Source: Ignavibacteriales bacterium (lineage in GTDB: Bacteria; Bacteroidota; Ignavibacteria; UBA10030). From it: 5,781 nt of DNA. The position numbers and the translations under genes were made by a program. Positions within the stretch are counted from its first letter, which is position 1; each line of letters opens with the position of its first letter. The DNA is taken from positions 1-5,781 of the forward strand of contig JACRFF010000352.1 of NCBI GenBank assembly GCA_016218005.1. The letters run 5' to 3'. A model generated the notes under the pieces. It did not search any database. It was given only the letters and a program-made list of their open reading frames with translations, and had not been told where the DNA came from. Below are positions 1 to 4,928 of the stretch, piece after piece.

Positions 1-345
1 AAAAATCATTGCAGGTATGTGAATAAGAAAAAATAGTAAAAAAGGAATAAGGTGAAGAGCATCTGAAAGAATAAATCTTCTTGGGCTGATCAACTCCCGG
101 ATGTACAACAGTAGCAATGGGCCGATAAGCAGAATGAATGGTTCTTTGATTTTATAAGGGATGTCTACGTTCCCGGCAAGAAACACGGAGTGTACAATGC
201 TTACCGAGAGGACGATCAACAAGGCGGATAAAATCCCGTTGGATTTCCTTTTGCCGTTTTTGGCAGTAGTAAGAACCAACGCAAGGAAAAATCCCTGCAC
301 AACGCCGGCGTAGATGACGACCTCAACAATTTTTGACAATACCAT
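1..345 (-). CDS. N-terminal membrane part of a probable AraC-family transcriptional regulator (3' end beyond the window)
   Basis: Reading the minus strand from an ATG at 345-343 gives 115 codons with no stop before the window edge. The peptide is very hydrophobic. Likely membrane helices lie near residues 7-26, 38-58, 70-84 and 97-114, with a short basic loop (KNGKRK) after the first. The pattern 'VVQGFFLALVL...EPFILLIGPLLLLYIREL...LHLIPFLLFF' resembles the multi-helix N-terminal sensor of Bacteroidota regulators that end in a cytoplasmic AraC-type helix-turn-helix domain. That DNA-binding part would lie left of base 1 and is not seen, so the regulator call is inferred from the membrane half. 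An in-frame TAA lies about 60-65 bases upstream of this ATG, and the stretch between them is not hydrophobic, which supports the start. No good Shine-Dalgarno sequence is visible. The coding stretch is clearly richer in A+T than its neighbours. Alternative: an unrelated polytopic membrane protein. Confidence 0.7.
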   Translation of the reverse strand, partial: MVLSKIVEVVIYAGVVQGFFLALVLTTAKNGKRKSNGILSALLIVLSVSIVHSVFLAGNVDIPYKIKEPFILLIGPLLLLYIRELISPRRFILSDALHLIPFLLFFLIHIPAMIF

Positions 346-408
346 GATCGGTATTCCGGCTCTTCGTGCGAACCCGCATAGCGGTTCCAAGTTTGATGAT
401 AGCGTCAA

Positions 409-686
409 TTACACCGGTATGCCCGTTTCGCGAGAACAATTAATGTGCGAAAATGACTGGGACATTCCGAGGTTGCAAGTGCTCTACGCCCTCGAACCGC
501 AAATGGCGCTTGCGTGTGCAGCAACAACGCCTCTCCGCCGTGTTCTGGCCCGAAGAGCGCCCCCAATTGAATTCCCGGCGCGTTGAACAGCATGTCAATC
601 GTTTGTTCCAAGTCGGCGGTAACGCCGGTAGGATTGACGACAAGGCCTACTCGTTTACCTTGCGCAGTATGAATCGTGAATTCATG
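409..686 (-). pseudogene. Decayed fragment of an exo-beta-N-acetylmuramidase NamZ (DUF1343) gene
   Basis: The minus-strand frame from 686 down to about 537 reads 'GKRVGLVVNPTGVTADLEQ', then 'TIDMLFNAPGIQLGALFGPE' and HG. This matches the N-terminal core of NamZ/DUF1343 proteins (GKRVGLVTNxTGV...IDxL...LxALFGPEHGxRG), enzymes that release MurNAc residues from peptidoglycan fragments and are usually several hundred residues long. Only about 45 residues are recognisable. No start codon precedes them: the frame runs straight back into the stop codon (TAA, 689-687) of the upstream gene. After GPEHG the frame loses similarity. Shifting by one base at about 537 gives RRGVV, which would restore the expected HGxRG. 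In that same shifted frame RETGIPV appears near 432-412 and is followed by a stop; it recalls the family's 'KTGLPVYSLYG'. I infer a gene broken by loss of both ends and at least one frameshift. The family match is fairly firm, the downstream TGIPV match tentative. Confidence 0.66.
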
Positions 687-1334
687 TTATCGATGCTCGT
701 GATGATGGATGGAATGAGAAACAAAGTAGATGACGGACGCAATGAGTACAGCCAATACGATGGCGAGCGCCCATCCCGCTATTGTCAGAGGTTGTTCAAT
801 GGACGCATACGCCGCGAGAATCAGGAGTGAAAGGACCGCCGCCGAACGGGCAAACCGCAAATCGCCCGCCGAGTCAGACGGCGTTGATTGCCGCTCAACA
901 AGCCCTTTTGCATACGGCATCGGCTTATCATCAAGTTGCCAGTTCTTGATTGCTGAAAGGTCGGAACAAAGTTTCAAGACATCGCTTACACTTTCCTGGT
1001 TCATCGTGAGGAAGCGTTTTTCAAAACCACCATGCCATTCGCTCGGCGCATCCTTCACAAGGGTTCGAAGCAGTTCCAATGTTTTTTCCAGACTTGCCGC
1101 AAATTCGGCTGAGAGCTTGTCAAATCCCACCGCCCCCGAGCCGATGCGACGCATCACCTCTTGTGTTTTGACGAGAAACTTCGCCTGAAAGACCGCCTCA
1201 TCAAGAAGTTGAGACTTCATGCTCTCGCCCGTCCATTGGATCAGCTCGGCAATGTCGGCGCGGAATTCGAGTTTGCGACCGGCATGCCGTTCCAACGTAT
1301 CGAGAAACTCTTCGGTGGTGCGAGAAATATTCAC
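687..1334 (-). CDS. Hypothetical protein with helical soluble domain and two C-terminal membrane helices
   Basis: This 215-residue protein is not recognised. Residues 1-135 are rich in Leu, Glu, Lys and Ala and look mostly helical, with heptad-like stretches around 45-65 and 75-95 that could form a coiled coil or helical bundle. Residues 135-160 are a polar linker. Two membrane helices follow near 163-179 and 183-206, separated by a very short turn (EQP), so this is a hairpin anchor with both termini probably cytoplasmic. The protein ends in a histidine-rich tail (HSIHHHEHR) that might bind metal. Translation begins at GTG (1334-1332): an in-frame TAG lies about 30 bases upstream and no ATG occurs until residue 39. 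No clear Shine-Dalgarno is seen. It starts 89 bases after the methyltransferase gene on the same strand and ends directly against the NamZ remnant, in the same frame. No signal peptide or catalytic motif is visible. Confidence 0.75.
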   Translation of the reverse strand: MNISRTTEEFLDTLERHAGRKLEFRADIAELIQWTGESMKSQLLDEAVFQAKFLVKTQEVMRRIGSGAVGFDKLSAEFAASLEKTLELLRTLVKDAPSEWHGGFEKRFLTMNQESVSDVLKLCSDLSAIKNWQLDDKPMPYAKGLVERQSTPSDSAGDLRFARSAAVLSLLILAAYASIEQPLTIAGWALAIVLAVLIASVIYFVSHSIHHHEHR

Positions 1335-1423
1335 GCAGGAATATAGAAGGAAGATTCCGAACTACAAACTGAGATTTCTGAAATATTCAGGAACATGGCA
1401 GGCAATTGTTCAGACGTTTCGAA

Positions 1424-2008
1424 CTATTCTTTCATTGCCCACGACTTCAGCAGTGCGGCAATTGCAGATTCAGGAAACTTCGCCGACCCATAATGTCCGG
1501 CTTGGAGGCGTTGGCGAACGGCTTCGAACAACGAAACCGCGCAGGCGACTGAGACATTCAGACTTTGGATCATTCCCATCATAGGAATCATAACGGTGCC
1601 ATCCGCCAACTTTGCCGCTTCATCGGAGACACCGCGGTGCTCGTTACCGAAGACAAGCGCAGCCTTCGCTGTCAGGTCGAGCGCATACAACGAGCGTGCG
1701 TGTTCATCCAACCGCGTGGCAAAGACGCGGAAGCCTTCTCGGCGGAGATGATCATAGCACGACTTGACAGACGCAAATTGCCGGCGTTCCACCCACTTCT
1801 TTGCACTCGACGAACTTTTCTTCCCGATGCGCGGGAATTCCTCGTTCGAGTAGATAAGGTGAACCTCGTGCACGCCTGCGGCATCGCAAGAGCGCAAGAT
1901 GGCGCTCACGTTGTGCGGGTCGTGGATATTCTCCAACACTACCGTCAAATCCGGTTGGCGGCGCCGAAGGGCCGCTTCGAGCTTCACGAGCCGGCGTTCA
2001 GTGCGCAC
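1424..2008 (-). CDS. trmH: TrmH-family tRNA (guanosine(18)-2'-O)-methyltransferase
   Basis: The 194-residue SpoU/TrmH (SPOUT, trefoil-knot) enzyme transfers a methyl group from S-adenosylmethionine to a tRNA ribose, most likely G18 in the D-loop. All three family motifs are present. Motif 1 is 'ENIHDPHNVSAILRS', with Asn33 and the probable catalytic Arg39. Motif 2 is 'LVFGNEHRGVS', with Glu123. Motif 3 is 'IPMMGMIQSLNVSVA', with Ser149 and Asn151. The motif KSSSSAKKWV (64-73) is also typical of TrmH. The length is close to compact TrmH enzymes such as that of Thermus, and shorter than the E. coli protein. The short basic N-terminus (MRTERRLVKLEAALRRR) fits a tRNA-binding helix. The start is GTG, because an in-frame TGA lies just upstream and a GAGGAG ribosome site sits five bases before it. 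It overlaps the end of the EamA gene by 11 bases, suggesting coupled translation. Other 2'-O-methylation sites cannot be excluded, but this motif set favours G18. Confidence 0.92.
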   Translation of the reverse strand: MRTERRLVKLEAALRRRQPDLTVVLENIHDPHNVSAILRSCDAAGVHEVHLIYSNEEFPRIGKKSSSSAKKWVERRQFASVKSCYDHLRREGFRVFATRLDEHARSLYALDLTAKAALVFGNEHRGVSDEAAKLADGTVMIPMMGMIQSLNVSVACAVSLFEAVRQRLQAGHYGSAKFPESAIAALLKSWAMKE

Positions 2009-2951
2009 TGACGCTCCTCAGTTTTTTCAAATACTGATGAGGCCGAAGTTGCAGCAACACCACGGCAGAGATGATGGCGATCCCTCCGATCACCTGCACA
2101 ACGCCGATTGATTCTCCAACAATAATGTAAGCGAAAAGAATTGCGAGAAATGGTTCGAGCGTCGTAACGATGGCCACGCGTGAAGCTTCCAACAACTTCA
2201 ATGCGCTGACCAACAGTGAATGCGGAATAAGAATCGAAAACACGGCAAAGAACAACAGCACTCCCCAATCGCCCGATGAATAGTGCTTCGCCGCAATTGC
2301 CCACGGCGGGTTAATAAAGAGCCAGAAGGCGCCCGCAAACCCGAATGCGTACATCAGAAACGTCCACACGGGAACCGTGCGCAGCAAACGCTTTGAATAG
2401 ATCAGTTGGAATGCGTAGCAGAAGGAGGCTGCAAAGGCAGTAACGCGCGTCCACCCTGTCAGATGCAGATCAAGACTTCCGCCGCCGGTTACCGCGAGGT
2501 AGCATCCGCCGAGCGCGAGAACGAGCGCAACGGCTTTGAGTCGCGTAAAGGATTCTTCTTTCGTAATAAAGCCGAGATACAACGCCACCAGTACCGGCGC
2601 GGTATTCTGAATGAGAATAGCCGTTGCAATCGTTGCGTGTTCAACGGTGTAGTAGTACGAAAAATTCGTTGCCGCAACGCCGAACACGCCGACGATGGCA
2701 AGTGCCGGTACGAGTCTCCACGCAATTTTGAACATCGGGCGATTGGTCAGAGCAAAGAAAAGCGCAAGCATGAGGAATGAGAGCGACGTGCGCATCTGTG
2801 TAACGATGAGCGCATCGAATCGAGTTTGAAACATTATTTTCGCCACCGACGCCGAACCTGCCCAAAACACGACGGCAATGACAACGAAAAGATAACCGCG
2901 AATCGGCTGAGAGCTTTGTGTCGGGTCAGTTCTTGATGCGGCCAAGGTCAT
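1998..2951 (-). CDS. EamA-family (drug/metabolite transporter superfamily) inner-membrane permease
   Basis: The 317-residue protein has about ten hydrophobic helices and the internally duplicated EamA layout of the DMT superfamily, which covers exporters and permeases for amino acids, nucleosides and other metabolites. The first repeat starts with 'GYLFVVIAVVFWAGSASVAK' (19-38) and contains 'ATIATAILIQNTAPVLVALY' (106-125). The second has 'EASRVAIVTTLEPFLAILFA' (255-274) followed by YIIVGE. Both are the conserved segments around the fourth and ninth helices. The substrate cannot be read from the sequence. I chose the ATG at 2951-2949; a TTG two codons earlier (2957) is also open and would add only two residues. 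The gene overlaps the upstream TPR-like gene by 26 bases and the downstream trmH gene by 11, and no Shine-Dalgarno is visible, so translation is probably coupled to the upstream gene. Confidence 0.9.
   Translation of the reverse strand: MTLAASRTDPTQSSQPIRGYLFVVIAVVFWAGSASVAKIMFQTRFDALIVTQMRTSLSFLMLALFFALTNRPMFKIAWRLVPALAIVGVFGVAATNFSYYYTVEHATIATAILIQNTAPVLVALYLGFITKEESFTRLKAVALVLALGGCYLAVTGGGSLDLHLTGWTRVTAFAASFCYAFQLIYSKRLLRTVPVWTFLMYAFGFAGAFWLFINPPWAIAAKHYSSGDWGVLLFFAVFSILIPHSLLVSALKLLEASRVAIVTTLEPFLAILFAYIIVGESIGVVQVIGGIAIISAVVLLQLRPHQYLKKLRSVSAH
2014..2019 (-). promoter_or_regulatory. Shine-Dalgarno site of the trmH gene
   Basis: On the minus strand GAGGAG lies five bases (CGTCA) before the GTG at 2008-2006. 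It sits inside the last codons of the EamA transporter gene. It decides the start: GTG is the first possible initiator after an in-frame TGA, and this site is at the right distance. It is the clearest ribosome site on the minus strand here; the other minus-strand genes lack an obvious one. Confidence 0.8.
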
Positions 2952-3465
2952 CGGCAAGATTGCGGTAGTAGGCGCTCTGCTCGTCGTCGCCGATCATTTG
3001 GTACAGGTAGGAAAGTCGTTCGAGCAGAATTTTCTTGTTCGTTACGCGCCTCACTCCATCTTTCATCCACGGAAGCAAAACTGCGGATGGTGGAATATTG
3101 AGGTCGGGATCGTAGCAGTCGGCGGCATTGAGATAGGGGTCGCTTTCTTCAGGACGCACCTTTGTGGCTTTTTGGTAATAGCGTACGGCAAGCTCAAAAT
3201 TGTCATACGAAGAATAGGTTACTTCAAACACGTGCGCCAACCACATGTAGATTTCGTATGCGATACCTTGAAATTCCTTCGCCAGCTTTTCGCCGAACAT
3301 GCAAAGTTCTTCGGGAGAAAGCGCGGTGTTCCAGAACAGAAGCCGGTACAATTCAACATCTTGAATTCCCTGCACGATGGCGTCTTCAAACGCATCAAAT
3401 AGTTCGTTGAAGTCGTGTGAGTTTGCAAATCGCTGGCGTATTTCTTCCGGCGTCAATCGAGGCAT
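2926..3465 (-). CDS. Small TPR-like (tetratricopeptide) repeat protein, function unknown
   Basis: From the ATG at 3465-3463 the product is 179 residues, acidic and almost entirely helical, with no signal peptide or membrane segment, so probably cytoplasmic. One good tetratricopeptide unit is visible at about 87-120 ('NFELAVRYYQKATKVRPEES' then DPYLNAADCY). A second, weaker one lies at about 145-175 (ILLERLSYLYQMIGDDEQSAYYRNLADDL). Residues 50-85 may be a further degenerate repeat. TPR arrays usually bind other proteins; no partner is indicated. The frame stays open upstream to 3627, but that part is translated from the GCCTGCC/GGCAGGC palindrome cluster and looks non-genic, so I reject the longer start. 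No Shine-Dalgarno precedes the ATG. It is the first gene of a run with the EamA transporter (26-base overlap) and trmH, so its promoter should lie within or left of the repeat cluster, or be supplied by it. Confidence 0.78.
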   Translation of the reverse strand: MPRLTPEEIRQRFANSHDFNELFDAFEDAIVQGIQDVELYRLLFWNTALSPEELCMFGEKLAKEFQGIAYEIYMWLAHVFEVTYSSYDNFELAVRYYQKATKVRPEESDPYLNAADCYDPDLNIPPSAVLLPWMKDGVRRVTNKKILLERLSYLYQMIGDDEQSAYYRNLADDLGRIKN

Positions 3466-3518
3466 GGTGGCGGCAACTGTGGAACCAAGGTACAACTCGG
3501 CCTGCCAGAATGCAAGGT

Positions 3519-3542
3519 GGCGATTTTTCTCGCAAAATCGCC
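3519..3542. repeat. Perfect 9-bp hairpin upstream of the TPR-like gene
   Basis: GGCGATTTT (3519-3527) and AAAATCGCC (3534-3542) are exact inverted copies around a six-base spacer (TCTCGC). The hairpin sits about 54 bases before the ATG of the TPR-like gene, so it would be in that gene's leader if transcription starts further out. A CCCC-GAAA-GGGG hairpin (3548-3559) and a TCAC-TTC-GTGA hairpin (3573-3583) follow closely. On the plus strand there is no T run after the stem, so it is not a convincing plus-strand terminator. Confidence 0.75.
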
Positions 3543-3586
3543 CGCCTCCCCGAAAGGGGTCTGGCAAAGCCATCACTTCGTGACTT

Positions 3587-3607
3587 CGGACAGGCAGGCC
3601 TGCCTGC
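3587..3607. repeat. 16-bp perfect palindrome and first copy of a 13-bp direct repeat
   Basis: CAGGCAGGCCTGCCTG (3591-3606) is its own reverse complement. It overlaps CGGACAGGCAGGC (3587-3599), which recurs exactly at 3650-3662. Together with the GCCTGCC units at 3640 and later, this defines a repeated building block. Similar GC-rich palindromes disperse as REP-like elements in many bacterial genomes; that this one does so is inference. Confidence 0.8.
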
Positions 3608-3609
3608 AC

Positions 3610-3734
3610 GCCTGCGTGCCGAAACATAAATGCACTTTGGCCTGCCTACCGGACAGGCAGGCGTGTAGGCACGAAGCCGCCCGCTCCGACTCGTCGGAGA
3701 CGAGGCGAGAAGCTTTGTTTCGGCATAGGCAGGC
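3610..3734. repeat. Long nested inverted repeat (REP-like or miniature palindromic element)
   Basis: TGCCGAAAC (3617-3625) pairs exactly with GTTTCGGCA (3717-3725). Just outside, GCCTGC (3610-3615) pairs with GCAGGC (3729-3734), giving 15 paired bases interrupted only by a short bulge. The ~91 bases enclosed hold further hairpins: GCCTGCCT/AGGCAGGC at 3640-3662 and CTCCGAC/GTCGGAG at 3684-3699. CGAAGCC (3672-3678) can pair with GGCTTCG (3744-3750) outside the main arms. As RNA or single-stranded DNA this would fold into a branched cloverleaf-like shape. No reading frame in it looks genuine. It could be a non-autonomous mobile palindrome, a BIME-like element or a structured untranslated RNA. 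No target-site duplication was identified by eye. Confidence 0.7.
3640..3662. repeat. 8-bp inverted repeat GCCTGCCT/AGGCAGGC with CCGG-containing loop
   Basis: GCCTGCCT (3640-3647) and AGGCAGGC (3655-3662) are exact inverted copies around ACCGGAC. The right arm lies in the second copy of the 13-bp repeat CGGACAGGCAGGC. It is nested inside the longer inverted repeat of 3610-3734 and shares its unit with the palindrome at 3591-3606. Confidence 0.8.
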
Positions 3735-3786
3735 TACTGGCTTGGCTTCGGCGTGTAAAAAACAGCGCGCACGGAAACGATTATGC

Positions 3787-3815
3787 TTGAAAGTTACCGA
3801 AGAAACTTCTATCTT
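3787..3815 (+). promoter_or_regulatory. Candidate sigma70-like promoter of the cold-shock gene
   Basis: TTGAAA (3787-3792) and TATCTT (3810-3815) are separated by exactly 17 bases, matching five and four of six consensus positions for -35 and -10 boxes. Transcription would start near 3822 and leave a leader of about 200 bases before the ATG at 4020. It lies just past the repeat cluster, in a less GC-rich stretch. No Bacteroidota-type TTTG/TAnnTTTG promoter stood out here. This is a prediction from spacing and consensus only. Confidence 0.5.
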
Positions 3816-3821
3816 AGCATT

Positions 3822-4019
3822 GTCAATTCACAGTACACCGTGGTTGTCTTTGTCGATTTCAGGTGCCTCTCGTTGTTCCGCGTGTTTGTTGTGTAACCGC
3901 AGTCAACCCCAGGTCTTCACTCAGGCAATTTGTGAGACTGAATCAGTACAAGCACCAAAAGGTTGTACACCGATTGGTCCGCCGGTTGCGGATACACAAG
4001 TAACAGAAGGAAATCTTCG
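3822..4019 (+). other. Probable long 5' leader of the cold-shock gene
   Basis: About 200 bases without a convincing gene separate the candidate promoter from the cold-shock start codon. Two small hairpins lie at its 3' end: 3946-3968 (GTACAA/TTGTAC arms) and 3978-3992 (TCCGC/GCGGA arms, five-base loop). GTACACCG occurs twice (3833-3840, 3965-3972). Long structured leaders that control translation with temperature are known for cspA-type genes of Enterobacteria. I saw no copy of the E. coli cold box, so a similar role here is inference. Confidence 0.4.
4005..4011 (+). promoter_or_regulatory. Shine-Dalgarno site of the cold-shock gene
   Basis: AGAAGGA lies eight bases before the ATG at 4020. 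It settles the start of the cold-shock protein against a longer in-frame start at 3963, whose 19 extra residues do not resemble the family and which lies inside the hairpin at 3946-3968. Confidence 0.75.
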
Positions 4020-4220
4020 ATGGAACAAGGAACCGTAAAATGGTTCAATCAGGCGAAGGGCTTCGGCTTCATCAAACGCTCAGAGGGGGAAGATGTATTC
4101 GTCCACTTCAAAGCGATTGAAGGCGATGGCTTTAAGACCCTGAACGAAGGCGATAAGGTCGAGTTTGAAGTACAACGCGGCCCCAAAGGTCTTCAAGCAT
4201 CGAAAGTGGTGAAGGTCTAA
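4020..4220 (+). CDS. Cold-shock-domain protein (CspA family)
   Basis: The 66-residue product is one complete cold-shock domain, a five-stranded OB-fold that binds single-stranded RNA and DNA and acts as an RNA chaperone in the cytoplasm. It begins [18 protein letters not shown]: Trp8 and the RNP1 motif KGFGFI (13-18) are intact, as is the RNP2 motif VFVHF (26-30). The end (EGDKVEFEV...[10 protein letters not shown]) is also typical. Its length equals that of standard Csp proteins, so it is not truncated or fused. The start is chosen from the AGAAGGA site eight bases before the ATG and from the family's usual N-terminus. It is the only plus-strand gene here, is monocistronic, and has its own likely promoter (3787-3815), a long leader and a strong terminator (4244-4283). 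Which csp paralogue it is, and whether cold induces it, cannot be told from the sequence. Confidence 0.95.
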   Translation: MEQGTVKWFNQAKGFGFIKRSEGEDVFVHFKAIEGDGFKTLNEGDKVEFEVQRGPKGLQASKVVKV

Positions 4221-4243
4221 CTTCCCCACCAAGTAGAAGAACG

Positions 4244-4283
4244 CAACGCCCGGTCTGGCAACAGGCCGGGCGTTGTTGCTTTT
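4244..4283 (+). terminator. Strong hairpin terminator between convergent cold-shock and acetyltransferase genes
   Basis: CAACGCCCGGTCTG (4244-4257) pairs with CAGGCCGGGCGTTG (4262-4275) over 14 positions, with one G-T wobble and a GCAA tetraloop at 4258-4261. On the plus strand the stem is followed by TTGCTTTT (4276-4283), an interrupted T tract. It lies 23 bases after the stop of the cold-shock gene. It is also 26 bases past the stop of the acetyltransferase gene on the other strand, where the bases after the stem (CGTTCTTCT) are moderately T-rich. It probably works in both directions, better for the plus strand. Confidence 0.88.
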
Positions 4284-4301
4284 GTGTCCGCCGTGTTCTT
4301 G

Positions 4302-4799
4302 TTACTTCTTCCATCGTTCGAATAGCGGCAGCTGCAATTCCCGAACGACTGCCTTCGCAAGCATCTTTCCTTCTTCACTGAATGTCCAACAATACAGTTG
4401 CTTGAGCGGATGGTCGCGCTGCATTGATCTGATGGACTCTATCAAAAGCCGTTGCGCCAATCCCTGTCGCCGCACTTCCGGCAACACAAGCGCCGAACAA
4501 AGGTACGCTGCGGTGAAGCTTTGTCCCGTTGTCGTGCGCTCAAACAGCTGCTTCTCACTCATGCTTCCCTTGGGAATCCATCCCTTTGGGACAAGAAACA
4601 AGTCCATGGTTTCTTGAGTCGTTGGGATAACAATCGTCCACGCGACAGGACCTTCCGGCAGCCGGTGCTCATTCATCGTCGCCGGATGAATCAACTTCAG
4701 CCGCGCCATGACTTCTTCATCGATGGAAAGCTGGTTAGGATCGTCTTTGGCGGCAAAGAATTCGTCCGCCAATTGTATCATACGTTCAAGGTTTGTCAC
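4302..4799 (-). CDS. GNAT-family N-acetyltransferase, substrate unknown
   Basis: The 165-residue protein carries the GNAT fold's acetyl-CoA site: strand 'AAYLCSALVLPEVRRQGLAQ' (97-116) with the motif A signature RRQGLA (110-115; Q/RxxGxG/A type), followed by the helix RLLIESIRSMQ. The N-terminal half, with 'VAWTIVIPTTQETMDLFLVP' (52-71), would form the earlier strands. GNAT enzymes move an acetyl group from acetyl-CoA to an amine on a small molecule, antibiotic or protein; nothing here fixes the acceptor. The residues after motif A (LKQLYCWTFSEEGKMLAKAV) match the usual last strands and helix only loosely. The start is uncertain: GTG at 4799-4797 gives the full length, ATG at 4781-4779 would remove six residues, and neither has a clear Shine-Dalgarno. 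It converges with the cold-shock gene, sharing the terminator at 4244-4283, and lies downstream of the secreted PLD-like gene, 129 bases away. Confidence 0.78.
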   Translation of the reverse strand: MTNLERMIQLADEFFAAKDDPNQLSIDEEVMARLKLIHPATMNEHRLPEGPVAWTIVIPTTQETMDLFLVPKGWIPKGSMSEKQLFERTTTGQSFTAAYLCSALVLPEVRRQGLAQRLLIESIRSMQRDHPLKQLYCWTFSEEGKMLAKAVVRELQLPLFERWKK

Positions 4800-4840
4800 G
4801 ATGCACGACTTTTCGAGAACGATTTGCCATCTGCACTCGA

Positions 4841-4859
4841 CTGCCTTCGTAGAAGGCAG
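4841..4859. repeat. Perfect 8-bp hairpin downstream of the PLD-like gene
   Basis: CTGCCTTC (4841-4848) and GAAGGCAG (4852-4859) are exact inverted copies around GTA. The hairpin lies 70 bases past the stop of the PLD-like gene and 42 bases before the GTG of the acetyltransferase gene on the same strand. It could end or stabilise the upstream transcript, but there is no T run after it on the minus strand, so I do not call it a terminator. Its arms contain GGCAG/CTGCC, recalling the repeat unit at 3587-3662, but similarity is too short to call a copy. Confidence 0.6.
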
Positions 4860-4928
4860 GAACCGAAATGAGGCAGCGCGACCCTTGAAGTACGGCGCAA
4901 ATTTGACCGAGCAATCGAAGATCGTCCG

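Noticed and set aside
346..408. Attenuator-like stem (AACCCGCATAGCGGTT, 371-386) before the AraC-type gene
   Set aside because: The stem is short with a bulge and no T run; too weak to list as a regulatory feature.
453..830. Plus-strand reading frame of 125 codons
   Set aside because: It runs opposite to the NamZ remnant and the two-helix protein, has unnatural composition (many Arg, Gln, Asn) and no recognisable domain.
3466..3627. N-terminal extension of the TPR-like protein by 54 residues
   Set aside because: It is translated from the palindromic repeat cluster, gives a low-complexity peptide (AGLPVRS-type) unlike the TPR part, and an ATG at 3465 starts a sensible protein.
3519..3750. 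CRISPR array or tRNA in the repeat-rich region
   Set aside because: The repeats are palindromic and irregularly spaced with no constant repeat-spacer period, and no tRNA-like D-loop or T-loop sequence was found.
3821..3826. TTGACA on the minus strand as a promoter for the TPR-EamA-trmH run
   Set aside because: It matches a -35 box exactly, but no -10-like box lies 16-18 bases further on, so I could not support a promoter there.
3963..4019. Longer start of the cold-shock protein (19 extra residues)
   Set aside because: The extra residues do not fit the family, the start lies in a hairpin, and the ATG at 4020 has a well-placed Shine-Dalgarno.
3517..4038. Plus-strand reading frame of 173 codons across the repeats and csp leader
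   Set aside because: Cys- and Arg-rich translation of palindromes (e.g. 'CLPDRQACRHEA'), no domain, and it overlaps the start of the cold-shock gene in another frame.
4786..4830. Small upstream reading frame (ATG at 4830) overlapping the acetyltransferase start
   Set aside because: Only 14 codons, no ribosome site, and nothing to distinguish it from chance.
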